From: JAWOLE01 sp035263845
GTDB lineage: Bacteria; Acidobacteriota; Thermoanaerobaculia; UBA5066; Gp7-AA6
NCBI GenBank assembly: GCA_035263845.1
Contig: DATFQY010000056.1
Span: 5,748-69,747, forward strand
DNA length: 64,000 nt
Reading direction: 5' to 3'
Under the pieces are notes generated by a model that was given only the letters and a program-made list of their open reading frames with translations, was not told where the DNA came from and did not search any database. Of this stretch, positions 18,602 through 27,789 are shown one piece after another; position 1 is the stretch's first letter, and every line of letters begins with the position of its first letter. A program made the translations under genes and the position numbers.

Positions 18602-19363
18602 GTGAGCCGGCCGGAGGCGAGAACGCGCCCCAAAGTTGCGGTCGTCATGCCCGCGTACAACGCGGAGAAGACCCTGGAGAGGACCTTCGCGGACATCCCC
18701 AAGGAATGCGTGGACGACATCATCCTCGTGGACGATCGGTCGCGCGACCGAACGGTCGAAGAGGCGCGGCGGCTGGGACTCCACGTGGTCGAGCACCCGC
18801 GCAACCGCGGCTACGGCGGCAACCAGAAGACCTGCTACCGAACGGCGCTCGAGCGCGGCGCCGACATCGTCGTGATGGTCCATCCCGACCACCAGTACGA
18901 CCCCACCGTCATCCCGGACCTGATCGGGCCGCTGCTCGAGGGGCGATGCGACGCGGTCTTCGGCAGCCGGATGCTCGGCGGGCGCCCCATCCAGGGCGGG
19001 ATGCCGAAGTGGAAATACCTCGGCAACATCTTCCTGACCGCCGTCGAGAACGCGACCTTCCTGATCTACCTGACCGAGTACCACAGCGGCTTCCGCGCGT
19101 ACAGCCGCCGCTACCTCGAGGCCGTGAACCTCGAAGCGAACTCCGACAGCTTCGTCTTCGACACGGAGATCATCGCGCAGGGGATCGCGAAAGGGCTGAC
19201 GATCCGGGAGATCCCGATCGAGACCCGCTACTTCGACGAGGCCTCGCAGATCTCCTTCGCCCCCTCGGTTCGCTACGGCCTCGCGATCCTGAAGACCATG
19301 GTCTTCTACAAGCTGCATTCCTGGGGCGTCTACTCGGCGGGGATTTTCAAGCCAAAGAGCTAG
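18602..19363 (+). CDS. Glycosyltransferase family 2, dolichol-P-mannose synthase-like
   Basis: Cytoplasmic GT-A transferase of about 253 residues. VAVVMPAYNAEKTLERTF, LVDDRSRDRT, RGYGGNQKT and VMVHPDHQYDP (the DxD region) are the DPM1-like landmarks, and ITYHSGFRAYSR-like EYHSGFRAYSRR follows. No membrane anchor is evident. Such enzymes often make polyprenyl-phosphate sugars for later glycosylation. Start GTG 18602 was chosen over TTG 18596 for its Pribnow spacing. It converges on the TPR gene with stops overlapping by 4 bases. Confidence 0.88.
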   Translation: MSRPEARTRPKVAVVMPAYNAEKTLERTFADIPKECVDDIILVDDRSRDRTVEEARRLGLHVVEHPRNRGYGGNQKTCYRTALERGADIVVMVHPDHQYDPTVIPDLIGPLLEGRCDAVFGSRMLGGRPIQGGMPKWKYLGNIFLTAVENATFLIYLTEYHSGFRAYSRRYLEAVNLEANSDSFVFDTEIIAQGIAKGLTIREIPIETRYFDEASQISFAPSVRYGLAILKTMVFYKLHSWGVYSAGIFKPKS

Positions 19364-19890
19364 GGCGGCGGTGGCGGCGCGCCGAGCCGTCCCGCTCGGA
19401 GCAGTTCCTCGTAGCGGTGGAGCTCCGGGTGGATCTCCGCGGCCACGTCGGGCAGGAGACTCCGGAGAAGCGGCGGGCTGATCCAGACGGCGCGGAGGAA
19501 CGCCCGTCGGGAGGCCGCCGTGTCGCCCTGAGCCTCGAGGGCCCTGCCGATGTTGATGTCGATCTCCGCCCTCTCTCCCAGCGCGAACGCGGCGCGGTAA
19601 CGGGCGATCGCCTGGTCCGGCTCTCCGGCCACGAGCCTCGTCGAGCCGGCGAGGATCCACGGACGGGAGTCGCCCGGGATCGCGGCGGCCGCCGAGAGGG
19701 CGATCTGCTCGATTCGCGAAAGCGCGCCCCGGGGATCGGCGACCTCGCCCGGCCGGCGCACGAGCGTTCGAAGCGCCTCGGTCCCGAGCCTCAGCAGCCT
19801 CTCGGCCCGGTAGCGCGGGAACTCCGGCGCCACGGCCGCGGCGAGAAGCGCCGCCAGCAGGACGGTCCGGATCGCGCGGACGACGCTCAA
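19360..19890 (-). CDS. Secreted or membrane-anchored TPR protein
   Basis: A 176-residue protein with an N-terminal hydrophobic segment (about residues 7-20, TVLLAALLAAAVAP) and two to three TPR-like helical pairs between about 75 and 150 (SRPWILAGSTRLVAGEPDQA; IGRALEAQGDTAASRRAF). The only plausible start is a TTG that overlaps the ligase stop as TTGA, so it should be translated by coupling. TPR domains mediate protein contacts; here the partner is probably the upstream O-antigen ligase-like protein. Start codon confidence is moderate. Confidence 0.72.
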   Translation of the reverse strand: MSVVRAIRTVLLAALLAAAVAPEFPRYRAERLLRLGTEALRTLVRRPGEVADPRGALSRIEQIALSAAAAIPGDSRPWILAGSTRLVAGEPDQAIARYRAAFALGERAEIDINIGRALEAQGDTAASRRAFLRAVWISPPLLRSLLPDVAAEIHPELHRYEELLRAGRLGAPPPPP

Positions 19891-21284
19891 GCCGTCTCTC
19901 CCGCCTCCGGGACGGCAATGGCCGGCGTGTCGGCGGCGATTCTCCACGCCCTTCCGGCCAGCAGCAGAAGCGGCAGAGCCGAGATCGGCCGCTGGAGCGG
20001 GAACCAGGTCAGTGCGCCGACGGCGCCGGCGGAAAGTAGCGCCAGGACGCCGAACGTCTCGGCGCGCGCGGCGCCCGGTGGGAGCCGCTTCAAGGCGGCG
20101 AAGAGCCCCCGGAAGAGCAGCGCGACCGCGGCCAGCAGCGCCAGCGACCCCGGCACGCCGATCTCTCCGAACGGCTGGAGGTAGTCGCAGTGCGCCTCGC
20201 CGTAAGAGCTGGTCAGGAGCGGATTGACCAGCCGCCGGTGGGCCGCGACCTCGGCCCGCAGCCGGTGGGTCACGAATTCCTCGCCGTAGGTTCCCGGCCC
20301 GAACCCCAGCCACGGCCGGTCGCGCGCCATCTCCACCGCCGCGGCCCAGGCGCCGAGGCGGTAGGTCACGACGTGGTCCCAGTCTCCCTGCTTCATGGCC
20401 CAGACGGCTTCCGCCGCCCGAAGCCGCATCGGGCGGTAGGCGAGAACGATCGCCGCGGCGAAGACGACCAGGAGCGCGAGCGGGGCCGCCGCCCGCCGGC
20501 CAAACCGGGCGATCAACAGAAGGGCCGCGCCCGCGACGAAGGCGGAAAACGAAGTCAGGTTCCGGTTGATCATCAGCCCTCCGACGCTGACGGCGGCGCC
20601 GGCACACCCCGCGGCGCGAAGCAGCCGTCCGCGTCCGAGGAGGAGAGCCGCCAGGCAGGCGACTCCGGACAGCGCCAGGATGAAGGCCAGGTAGCCCGGG
20701 TTCCCGACGAACGCGCCGGTCGCCTCGCGGCTGCCGCGGGTCAGCAGCGGAAACGGCTGCCAGTAGTTCCTCGCCTGGAGGAAGGAAACGACGGCGTTGA
20801 TCCCGGCGACCGCGATGAACGCCGCGGCCAGGAAACCTTTCCGCCGCCCCAGGACCCGGCTCGCGCCGATCGGAAGGAGGAGCGCGTACAGCGCCACGAC
20901 GCGCAGGGCATCGAGGGAGAGCTGCCGGCGGGGGGACAGGAGCGCCGAGAGCGCCGCCGCCGCCAGGGCGAAGAGGAGGCAGCCCGCCGCGATCGCCGGT
21001 GCGCCGGCCCGCCCCCCGCCGGAAGGGAACGGGCTTCTCCAGCGCGAGAAACCGAGAGCCGCCAGCGCCGACCCCGCGACGAACAGGATGGCCACGAGCC
21101 GCTTGGGCGCGTCGAAGGAGTTGTCGGCCCCCGAGTCCACGACGAGCCCCACCGCGAAGAACCCGAGGGCCAGGATGCCTGCCGCGGCGGCCCCGGAGAT
21201 GTCCCGCGGGGGGCGGACCGCGGCCGCGGACGGAGGAGCCTCGGGCCGCGGTTCCCGCGCCGCCCTCTTCCTTTTTTTCGACAT
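19887..21284 (-). CDS. O-antigen ligase / Wzy polymerase-like membrane protein
   Basis: A 465-residue protein with about ten or more hydrophobic helices from residue 30 to the C-terminus. The large periplasmic-loop signature of the Wzy_C/WaaL superfamily is present: RPWLGFGPGTYGEEF, followed by EAHCDYLQPFGEIGVPGSL. Such proteins join or polymerise lipid-linked polysaccharide in the periplasm. The N-terminus is Lys/Arg-rich (MSKKRKRAAREPR). A GGAG lies close to the ATG and TCTAAT 8 bases upstream. It pairs with the downstream TPR gene. Confidence 0.87.
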   Translation of the reverse strand: MSKKRKRAAREPRPEAPPSAAAVRPPRDISGAAAAGILALGFFAVGLVVDSGADNSFDAPKRLVAILFVAGSALAALGFSRWRSPFPSGGGRAGAPAIAAGCLLFALAAAALSALLSPRRQLSLDALRVVALYALLLPIGASRVLGRRKGFLAAAFIAVAGINAVVSFLQARNYWQPFPLLTRGSREATGAFVGNPGYLAFILALSGVACLAALLLGRGRLLRAAGCAGAAVSVGGLMINRNLTSFSAFVAGAALLLIARFGRRAAAPLALLVVFAAAIVLAYRPMRLRAAEAVWAMKQGDWDHVVTYRLGAWAAAVEMARDRPWLGFGPGTYGEEFVTHRLRAEVAAHRRLVNPLLTSSYGEAHCDYLQPFGEIGVPGSLALLAAVALLFRGLFAALKRLPPGAARAETFGVLALLSAGAVGALTWFPLQRPISALPLLLLAGRAWRIAADTPAIAVPEAGETA

Positions 21285-21292
21285 CTCCAGCC

Positions 21293-21298
21293 ATTAGA
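21293..21298 (-). promoter_or_regulatory. Predicted -10 box of the O-antigen ligase-like gene
   Basis: Minus-strand TCTAAT ends 8 bases before the ATG. It is divergent from the TTATCT box of the PBP gene 39 bases away. Confidence 0.35.
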
Positions 21299-21336
21299 GC
21301 ATCACGGAATGACGAATAGACGCCTCGATTTCTTCG

Positions 21337-21342
21337 TTATCT
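21337..21342 (+). promoter_or_regulatory. Predicted -10 box of the class A PBP gene
   Basis: TTATCT ends 9 bases before ATG 21352; no Shine-Dalgarno is visible in CTCCTGCGTCC. Confidence 0.35.
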
Positions 21343-21351
21343 CCTGCGTCC

Positions 21352-23697
21352 ATGACGACGTCCGCGACGCTCCGACGCCGCCGGGTGCTCCTGCACATGT
21401 GGGTGTACCGTCACCGCGTCGCGATCCTGGCCACCGCCGGGATCTTCCTGGCCGCCGGGCTCGGCGCCCTCGCCTACTTCACCTCAATCGTCGTTACGCG
21501 CTTCGAAGGGCATCGCTGGAACCTCCCCTCGCGGATCTACTCCGACATCGACGTCCTTCGTCCCGGCGAAAGCGGTGCCCCCGAGAAGCTCGTCGCGAAG
21601 CTCGAGCGGCTGCTCTACCAGCCCACCGAGGGCGTCCCGGACCGGGCAGGACACTTCCGCCGGCAGGGCAACGTCGTGGAGGTCTTCACCCGCAACTTCC
21701 GGTATCCCGGGAAGGACTTTCACGGGTTCTCCTCCCGGGTGGAGTTCTCGGGAGGCAAGGTCGTCTCGGTCAAGGACGTTTCCGGCGGCGACGTTCCGGC
21801 CCTGGTCGTCGAGCCGGAGCGCCTGGGCTCGGTCTTCGGCGACGAGTTCCAGGACCGCACCCTCGTCCGGCTGGAGGACCTTCCCCAGAGCCTCAAGGAC
21901 GCCGTGCTCGTCACGGAGGACCGGGACTTCTACCGGCACTCGGGGGTCTCGATCCGCCGGCTCCTGGGCGCGGCGTTCTCCAACTTCCGCAACAAGGGAG
22001 GGGTGCAGGGCGGCTCGACGCTGACGCAGCAGCTCGTCAAGAACCTCTACCTCTCGCCGGCCCGCACATTCCGCCGCAAGGCGCTCGAGGCGGTGCTCGC
22101 GGTCATCCTCGACGCCCGCTACTCCAAGGACGAGATCTTCGAGGCGTACTTCAACGAGATCTACCTCGGGCAGCATGGATCGGTGGCCGTCAACGGGGTC
22201 GGGGAGGCCGCCCGGCACTACTTCGGAAAGGACCCGAGCGACGTGGACCTGGCCGAGTCGGCGACGATCGCCGGGATGATCAAGGCGCCCAACTCCTACT
22301 CGCCCGAGCACAACCCGGCCCGGTCGAAGCAGCGGCGCGACCTCGTGCTGAAGATGATGCGCGAGGAGAAGAAAATCGACGACGCGGCGCTGGCGAAGGC
22401 GCTGGCAGAGCCTCTCGTCACGACGTCCCGAATGGAGGAGCGCACGATCGCTCCGCACTTCGTGGACTTCGTCAAGCGGGAGCTGCAGGCGCGCTTCTCG
22501 CGGGAGCTGAAGACCGAGGGCCTCCAGATCTACACGACTCTCGACGTGGACCTCCAGCGCTCCGCCCAGCGCGCGATCACCCAGGGGCTCTCCTCGCTCG
22601 AGAAGAACTACCGCCGGCTCGCGGTCCGGGCGAAGGAGGATCCGCTGCAGGGCGCGTTGATCGCGCTCGAGCCCCGGACCGGCTCGGTCCGCGCGTTCGT
22701 CGGCGGGCGCGACTACCGCGTTTCCCAGTTCAACCGCGTCACGCAGGCGCACCGCCAGCCGGGGTCGCTGTTCAAGCCGTTCGTGTACCTGGCCGCCTTC
22801 GCCCGGCGCGACATGGAGAAGCCGATCACCCCGGCGACGATCCTCGAGGACACGCCGATCACCGTGACGTGGGGACGCGGGACGGAAGGGGAGCAGTGGA
22901 GTCCCCACGACTACGACGGCGAGTACCGGGGCTCGATGTCCGTTCGGAAGGCGCTGGAGCTCTCGATCAACATCCCGACGGTGCGCACGGCGCTCGCGAC
23001 CGGACTGCCGACGGTGATGGCGACCGCCCGGGCGGCGGGAGTCGGCTCGGAGCTTCGCCCCTACCCCTCGGTCGCGCTGGGCGCCTTCGAGGTCTCGCCG
23101 CTGGAGATCGCCTCGGCCTACTCGGTCTTCGCCAACCTCGGCGTCCGCGTCGAGCCGATCGCGATCGTCGGCGTCGTCACGAGCGACGGCCGCGTCCTCG
23201 AGCGCAAGGAGACCCCGCTCGCTCCCGTGCTCCCCGCCGACGCGGTCTTCCTCGTCAACTCGCTGATGCGGGGCGCCGTGGACCGCGGAACGGCCAGTGC
23301 GGCGCGGTCGGGCGGGATCAAGGGGATCCTCGCCGGCAAGACCGGCACGACCAACGACTACCGCGACGCCTGGTTCATCGGCTTCTCGCCGCGCTTCCTC
23401 GCCGCCGTCTGGGTCGGGTACGACGACAACCGCCCGGTGCGATTGACGGGCACGCAGGCCGCGGTCCCGATCTTCGCGGATTTCTCGAAGTCGCTGCCGG
23501 CGCAGTACTTCACGGAAAACTTCCCGGTCCCCTCCGACATCGTGACGGCGGAGATCGACCCGGACACCGGCTACCTCGCCACACCCGACTGCCCGCGCCG
23601 GATGACGGAGGTCTTCATCGCGGACACGCAGCCGACGATGAGCTGCCCGATCCATCGGTTCTCCGCGCCGCTGCCCGTCGAGGGGGCGTTCAACTGA
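21352..23697 (+). CDS. Class A penicillin-binding protein, PBP1B-like
   Basis: Bifunctional peptidoglycan glycosyltransferase/transpeptidase of 781 residues anchored in the inner membrane. After a helix at about 24-45, a region resembling UB2H (WNLPSRIYSD, about 55-160) precedes the GT51 domain with catalytic E189 (VTEDRDFYRHSG) and QGGSTLTQQLVKNL. The transpeptidase has S472-x2-K475 (GSLFKPF), SIN at 538-540 and KTGT at 663-666. All catalytic motifs are intact. The N-terminal module points to the PBP1B rather than PBP1A subgroup. Two REP-like arms follow the stop. Confidence 0.94.
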   Translation: MTTSATLRRRRVLLHMWVYRHRVAILATAGIFLAAGLGALAYFTSIVVTRFEGHRWNLPSRIYSDIDVLRPGESGAPEKLVAKLERLLYQPTEGVPDRAGHFRRQGNVVEVFTRNFRYPGKDFHGFSSRVEFSGGKVVSVKDVSGGDVPALVVEPERLGSVFGDEFQDRTLVRLEDLPQSLKDAVLVTEDRDFYRHSGVSIRRLLGAAFSNFRNKGGVQGGSTLTQQLVKNLYLSPARTFRRKALEAVLAVILDARYSKDEIFEAYFNEIYLGQHGSVAVNGVGEAARHYFGKDPSDVDLAESATIAGMIKAPNSYSPEHNPARSKQRRDLVLKMMREEKKIDDAALAKALAEPLVTTSRMEERTIAPHFVDFVKRELQARFSRELKTEGLQIYTTLDVDLQRSAQRAITQGLSSLEKNYRRLAVRAKEDPLQGALIALEPRTGSVRAFVGGRDYRVSQFNRVTQAHRQPGSLFKPFVYLAAFARRDMEKPITPATILEDTPITVTWGRGTEGEQWSPHDYDGEYRGSMSVRKALELSINIPTVRTALATGLPTVMATARAAGVGSELRPYPSVALGAFEVSPLEIASAYSVFANLGVRVEPIAIVGVVTSDGRVLERKETPLAPVLPADAVFLVNSLMRGAVDRGTASAARSGGIKGILAGKTGTTNDYRDAWFIGFSPRFLAAVWVGYDDNRPVRLTGTQAAVPIFADFSKSLPAQYFTENFPVPSDIVTAEIDPDTGYLATPDCPRRMTEVFIADTQPTMSCPIHRFSAPLPVEGAFN

Positions 23698-23700
23698 TCC

Positions 23701-23791
23701 CCTTGTCATCCTGAGGAGCGAAGCGACGAAGGATCTGCTCCGCCACGGGCACGACGGGGGTAGATCCTTCGCTTCGCTCAGGATGACAAGG
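23701..23791. repeat. REP-like dispersed repeat, copy 3, complete hairpin
   Basis: The two arms are CCTTGTCATCCTGAG...GAAGGATCT (23701-23736) and AGATCCTTCGC...GATGACAAGG (23762-23791), separated by about 25 bases. This is the most complete copy, with both arms nearly perfect, and occupies the whole PBP-uvrA gap. Confidence 0.92.
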
Positions 23792-23797
23792 GTCTGA

Positions 23798-23803
23798 TAG
23801 ATT
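23798..23803 (+). promoter_or_regulatory. Predicted -10 box of uvrA
   Basis: TAGATT ends 10 bases before ATG 23814, just beyond the REP-like hairpin; no Shine-Dalgarno is visible. Confidence 0.35.
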
Positions 23804-23813
23804 GAGCTGTTCG

Positions 23814-26711
23814 ATGGAAGAACAATCTCCGATCCGGATAAGGGGCGCGCGCACCCACAACCTGAAGGACGTGTCGGTCACGATCCCGACGGGGAGCCTG
23901 ACCGTCATCACGGGTGTCTCGGGATCGGGGAAGTCCTCGCTCGCCTTCGACACGCTTTACGCCGAGGGGCAGAGGCGGTACGCGGAGAGCCTTTCGACCT
24001 ACGCGCGGCAGTTCCTCGAAAGGCTCGACCGGCCGGACGTGGACTCCATCGAGCCCGTGCCGCCCGCGATCGCCCTCGAGCAGAAGAACGGTGTTCGCAA
24101 CGCCCGCTCGACCGTCGGCACCCAGACGGAGATCACGGATTCCCTGCGCCTGCTCTTCGCCCACGGCGGGACGGTCTTCTGCCCCTCCTGCGGAGTGGCC
24201 GCCGTGCCGGGAGGCGTGGACCGGGCCGTCGAGGAGATCTTCTCGACCGACGCCGGGTCGCGGGTGACCCTCGTTGCACCCCTCGCCTGGAAGCGCGACG
24301 GCTCGAGGCGCTCCCGGCGCGCCGCCCGCGAAGACCGCATCCGGGTGGAGGAGTTGAAACGCGCCGGCTTTTTCCGGGCGTTGTCGCCGCAGGGAGAGAC
24401 CGTCGAGATCGGCGAGGACGTCGAAGGGCTGCTGGATCCGCAGGGCTGTCTTCCGGTCGTCGTCGGGCGCTTCGTCGTTCGCGAGGAGTCGCGCGCCGAG
24501 GTGGCCGCAGCCGCCGACACCGCGTTCGCGATGGCCGGCTCGCTCGTCGCGGTCTTCGACGGGCGGACGAGGACGTTCCGGCGGGGGCTTCACTGCCCGC
24601 GGTGCGGGGCGGACTTCCGCGACCCGACGCCCGCTCTCTTCGCGTTCAACTCGCCGCTGGGAGCGTGCCCGGCCTGCCAGGGGTTCGGCCGAGTCATCGG
24701 GGTGGACCTCGAGAAGGTCATCCCCGACCCGGAGCTGACGCTGTCGGACCGGCCGGTCGCGCCGTGGAACACGCCGGCCTACGAGTCGGCCTACCGCGAC
24801 CTCTTCCGGGCCTGCCGGCGCTACTCGGTGCGGACGGACATCCCGGTGGGGCGGCTCTCGGCGCACGAGCGCGAGGTCCTGATCAAGGGCCGCGGGGACT
24901 TCTACGGCGTCAACGGCTTCTTCGACTGGCTGGAGACCAAGCGCTACAAGATCCACGTCCGGGTGCTGCTCGCGCGGTACCGCGCCTACACGCTCTGTCC
25001 CGAGTGCCGCGGCGCGCGGCTCACCCCGGCCGCGCTGTCGGTGCGCCTCCGCGGGAAGACGATCGCGGAGCTCTCGGATCTGCCCCTGTCGGAGCTCGCC
25101 AAGTGGTTCGACGCGCTCCAGCTCAGTCCGGCGGAACAGGAGAGGCTCTCCTCGGTGGTCTCCGAGATCCGCTCGCGCGTGCGCTACATGAACGAGGTCG
25201 GGCTCGACTACCTGACGCTGTCCCGGGCCGCGCGGACGCTCTCGGGCGGAGAGGCGCAGAGGATCGGACTCGCCTCGGCCCTCGGCGGCGCGCTGACGGG
25301 GACCCTTTACGTCCTGGACGAGCCGACGATCGGCCTCCACGCCGCCGACACGCGCCGGCTCCTCGCGATCCTGCGTCGGTTGGCCGACCGCGGCAACACG
25401 GTCGTCGTCGTCGAGCACGACCCCGAGGTCATCGAGGCCGCGGACCACGTCCTCGACCTCGGCCCCGGCGCCGGCTCGCTCGGCGGCCGGCTTCTCTTCG
25501 AGGGAACCCCCCGAGCTCTGTCCCGCATCAAATCCTCCGCCACAGCCGACCTCCTACGCCTCCGTGCTCTCGCCCGCGTCGATCACAAATCACAAATCAC
25601 AAATCACAAATCCCCGCCCGGCGGGCACGCCGGGCGGCTCGTTCCCTTCCGCCGCGCCGAAGGCTCCCTGACCGTCGTCGGCGCGCGCGAGCACAACCTT
25701 CAGGACTTGACGGTTCGATTTCCGCTCGGGCGCTTAGTCGGCGTCTCCGGCGTCTCCGGGTCGGGGAAGTCCACGCTGGTCCGCGACATCCTCTACAACT
25801 CGTACGCCCGGCGGGTCAAAGGGATCGTGGCGCTGGACGTCGGCGCGCACGACCGCGTCGAGGGGTTGGAGAACGTGGCGGACATCCAGATGGTGGACCA
25901 GGCGCCCCTCGGACGCTCCGCGCGCTCCAACCCCGTGACCTACGTCAAGGCGTGGGACGAGGTCCGGCGCGTCTACGCGCGGACCGCCCGCGCGGTCTCC
26001 CGCGGGATCACCGCGCGGGACTTCTCCTTCAATTCGCCTGGCGGGCGCTGCGAGGCCTGCCGGGGAACCGGCTGGCAGACCATCGACATGCAGTTCCTCG
26101 CCGACGTCACGGTCGCCTGCGACGCGTGCGACGGCCGGCGTTTCCAGAACCGCGTGCTGGCCGTCCGCCACCGCGGCAAGAACATCGACGACGTGCTGGA
26201 GATGACCGTGACCGAGGCGGCGCGCTTCTTCTCCGACAACGTGCGGATCGTCCGCAGGCTCCAGCCGCTGCTGGAGACGGGGCTGGGGTACGTCACCCTG
26301 GGCCAGCCGACGGCGACGCTTTCCGGGGGAGAGGCCCAGCGGCTGAAGCTCGCCTCGTTCCTGGACTCCCGGCCGGCGCCGGGCCGCGGGACGCTCTTTC
26401 TGTTCGACGAGCCGACCACGGGGCTCCACGCCTCCGACGTGGACCGGCTGCTCGCGACCTTCCGGCGGCTGATCCTCCTCGGCCACTCTGTCGTTTCCAT
26501 CGAGCACAACCTGCAATTCCTCTCCGCCTGCGACTGGATGGTGGACCTGGGGCCCGGTGGCGGCGAGCGTGGAGGGCGCCTCGTGGCCGAAGGGCCGCCG
26601 GAGGAGATCCGGCGCGCTCCCGCGAGCGTCACCGGGCGGTTTCTCGCGGAGCTCGCGCCGCCGCTTCCCCCGGATTCCCGAAAGGCTTCCGATGCCGGCC
26701 GTAACTCCTAG
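23814..26711 (+). CDS. uvrA: Excinuclease ABC subunit A
   Basis: DNA-damage sensor of nucleotide excision repair, 965 residues, with two ABC ATPase halves. The first Walker A GVSGSGKSS is at 34-42, followed by YAESLSTYARQFLER; zinc-finger cysteines appear in CPRCGADF/CPACQG, and the signature LSGGEAQRI follows. The second Walker A (GVSGSGKST) is near 643-651, with LSGGEAQRLKLA later. ATG 23814 is preferred to TTG 23802. The linker between halves (residues about 590-600, DHKSQITNHKS) is encoded by a TTTGTGAT-family tandem repeat in reverse, an unusual in-frame insertion. Confidence 0.95.
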   Translation: MEEQSPIRIRGARTHNLKDVSVTIPTGSLTVITGVSGSGKSSLAFDTLYAEGQRRYAESLSTYARQFLERLDRPDVDSIEPVPPAIALEQKNGVRNARSTVGTQTEITDSLRLLFAHGGTVFCPSCGVAAVPGGVDRAVEEIFSTDAGSRVTLVAPLAWKRDGSRRSRRAAREDRIRVEELKRAGFFRALSPQGETVEIGEDVEGLLDPQGCLPVVVGRFVVREESRAEVAAAADTAFAMAGSLVAVFDGRTRTFRRGLHCPRCGADFRDPTPALFAFNSPLGACPACQGFGRVIGVDLEKVIPDPELTLSDRPVAPWNTPAYESAYRDLFRACRRYSVRTDIPVGRLSAHEREVLIKGRGDFYGVNGFFDWLETKRYKIHVRVLLARYRAYTLCPECRGARLTPAALSVRLRGKTIAELSDLPLSELAKWFDALQLSPAEQERLSSVVSEIRSRVRYMNEVGLDYLTLSRAARTLSGGEAQRIGLASALGGALTGTLYVLDEPTIGLHAADTRRLLAILRRLADRGNTVVVVEHDPEVIEAADHVLDLGPGAGSLGGRLLFEGTPRALSRIKSSATADLLRLRALARVDHKSQITNHKSPPGGHAGRLVPFRRAEGSLTVVGAREHNLQDLTVRFPLGRLVGVSGVSGSGKSTLVRDILYNSYARRVKGIVALDVGAHDRVEGLENVADIQMVDQAPLGRSARSNPVTYVKAWDEVRRVYARTARAVSRGITARDFSFNSPGGRCEACRGTGWQTIDMQFLADVTVACDACDGRRFQNRVLAVRHRGKNIDDVLEMTVTEAARFFSDNVRIVRRLQPLLETGLGYVTLGQPTATLSGGEAQRLKLASFLDSRPAPGRGTLFLFDEPTTGLHASDVDRLLATFRRLILLGHSVVSIEHNLQFLSACDWMVDLGPGGGERGGRLVAEGPPEEIRRAPASVTGRFLAELAPPLPPDSRKASDAGRNS
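25581..25612. repeat. In-frame TTTGTGAT-family repeat inside uvrA, copy 3
   Basis: Nearly four tandem units of ATCACAAA, the reverse complement of the intergenic unit. It encodes DHKSQITNHKS between the two ATPase halves and keeps the frame. Confidence 0.88.
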
Positions 26712-26779
26712 ACCCGGCGACGCACTAGCGGACAGGGCTCGCAATCAGGTAAGATCACCCACGAAAAAAGAGTCGAAAA

Positions 26780-27094
26780 ATGTCCAGGCAGGCTAAAGAA
26801 GACAGGCGTTACCCTCGCCCGTTGCCCGATGTGCGCCGCGCCGCGCAGATGGCCTTGATCGGCCTGGCGTGGTCGTGGAATCCGACGCAGGACGGGGGCT
26901 TCGACGCGGTTTGCGTGTCGAAGTTCCTGAAGTACAAGGACGAGGTCCAGATCCGTTTTCATTCCGCGGGCGGAACGCTCGTCCGGATCCAGTCGATCTC
27001 GAAGAGCGGCCTGATCGATTTCGGGCAGAACAAGAAGCACATCCGCGAATTCTTCGACCAGCTCGACAATCAGCTTACCGGCACGTTTCGCTAG
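26780..27094 (+). CDS. Small hypothetical protein
   Basis: A 104-residue soluble protein with basic N-terminus (MSRQAKEDRRYPRPL) and a C-terminal half of alternating beta-like stretches, VQIRFHSAGGTLVRIQSISKSGLIDFG, then KKHIREFFDQLDNQL. The C-terminal pattern faintly recalls DUF1499 (strand, strand, 'D-G', closing helix), but this is a resemblance by eye only. It lies between uvrA and a thioredoxin-fold gene. The codon use looks like that of its neighbours, so it is probably real. Confidence 0.6.
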   Translation: MSRQAKEDRRYPRPLPDVRRAAQMALIGLAWSWNPTQDGGFDAVCVSKFLKYKDEVQIRFHSAGGTLVRIQSISKSGLIDFGQNKKHIREFFDQLDNQLTGTFR

Positions 27095-27144
27095 TCCGAC
27101 AGCCCGTCAGCCTGACAGCCCCGGTTTCCCGGCCGCGCATCTGC

Positions 27145-27150
27145 TATCCT
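27145..27150 (+). promoter_or_regulatory. Predicted -10 box of the thioredoxin-fold gene (leaderless)
   Basis: TATCCT ends 9 bases before GTG 27160; no Shine-Dalgarno lies between. Confidence 0.42.
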
Positions 27151-27159
27151 CGCAAACCC

Positions 27160-27672
27160 GTGAGCAGCGTCCAGGCGCAGGCGCCGGTGAGGCCGGCGTG
27201 GCGATCGAAGATCCCCGCGGTCCTGTTCTGGATCGTCGTCGTCGCGGTCCTCGTCCGCGTGGGAACGGGCGTCCTTCACCGCAGCAGCGCCAGGCCGGAC
27301 CAGGTGGGCCTGGTGAAGTGGCAGGACCTGGAGAAGGCCGCGGCGTCTTCCTTGCGTGAAAGCAAGCCCGTGATGTACGAATTCACCGCGGCCTGGTGCG
27401 GACCGTGTCACCGGCTCGAGCAGGAGGGCTGGGGCGACTCGGCGATCGCGGGGATCGTGAACCGGTCCTACGTTCCCGTCCGGATCGTGGACCGCGAGCG
27501 AGAAGACGGCCGCAACCCCGGGCCGATCGAGGACCTCGAGCGGAAGTACTCCGTTTCCGCCTTTCCGACCATCGTGATCGCCGCCTCCGACGGGAAGGTC
27601 CTGGGCAAGGTCGAAGGGTACGGCGGTCCGGATCGCCTCCGCCGGTTCCTGGAAGAGTCGCCCCGGAAATAG
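27160..27672 (+). CDS. Membrane-anchored thioredoxin-fold protein
   Basis: A single helix at about residues 19-36 (AVLFWIVVVAVLVRVGTGVL) anchors a periplasmic thioredoxin domain with active site WCGPC at 79-83 and the cis-Pro motif SAFPTIVI. Length is 170. It probably reduces or oxidises envelope cysteines, for example during cytochrome c maturation or repair of secreted proteins, but no target is indicated. GTG 27160 was selected because it precedes the anchor at a leaderless spacing; upstream in-frame sequence overlaps the previous gene. Confidence 0.82.
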   Translation: MSSVQAQAPVRPAWRSKIPAVLFWIVVVAVLVRVGTGVLHRSSARPDQVGLVKWQDLEKAAASSLRESKPVMYEFTAAWCGPCHRLEQEGWGDSAIAGIVNRSYVPVRIVDREREDGRNPGPIEDLERKYSVSAFPTIVIAASDGKVLGKVEGYGGPDRLRRFLEESPRK

Positions 27673-27789
27673 GGGCACCACCGGGCGGGAGGGCCGAGCC
27701 TCACCCACACGGCACGCGGGGACCACGTCTCGCAGATCCGGCTGGGAATACGTGGTAGATTCTGGCGCTTTTTTTACGGGCCGATAGAC

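Noticed and set aside
20190..23714. Long plus-strand frame of about 1170 codons across the ligase and PBP genes
   Set aside because: It is out of frame with both recognised proteins and has low-complexity Arg/Gly-rich translation, so it is a shadow.
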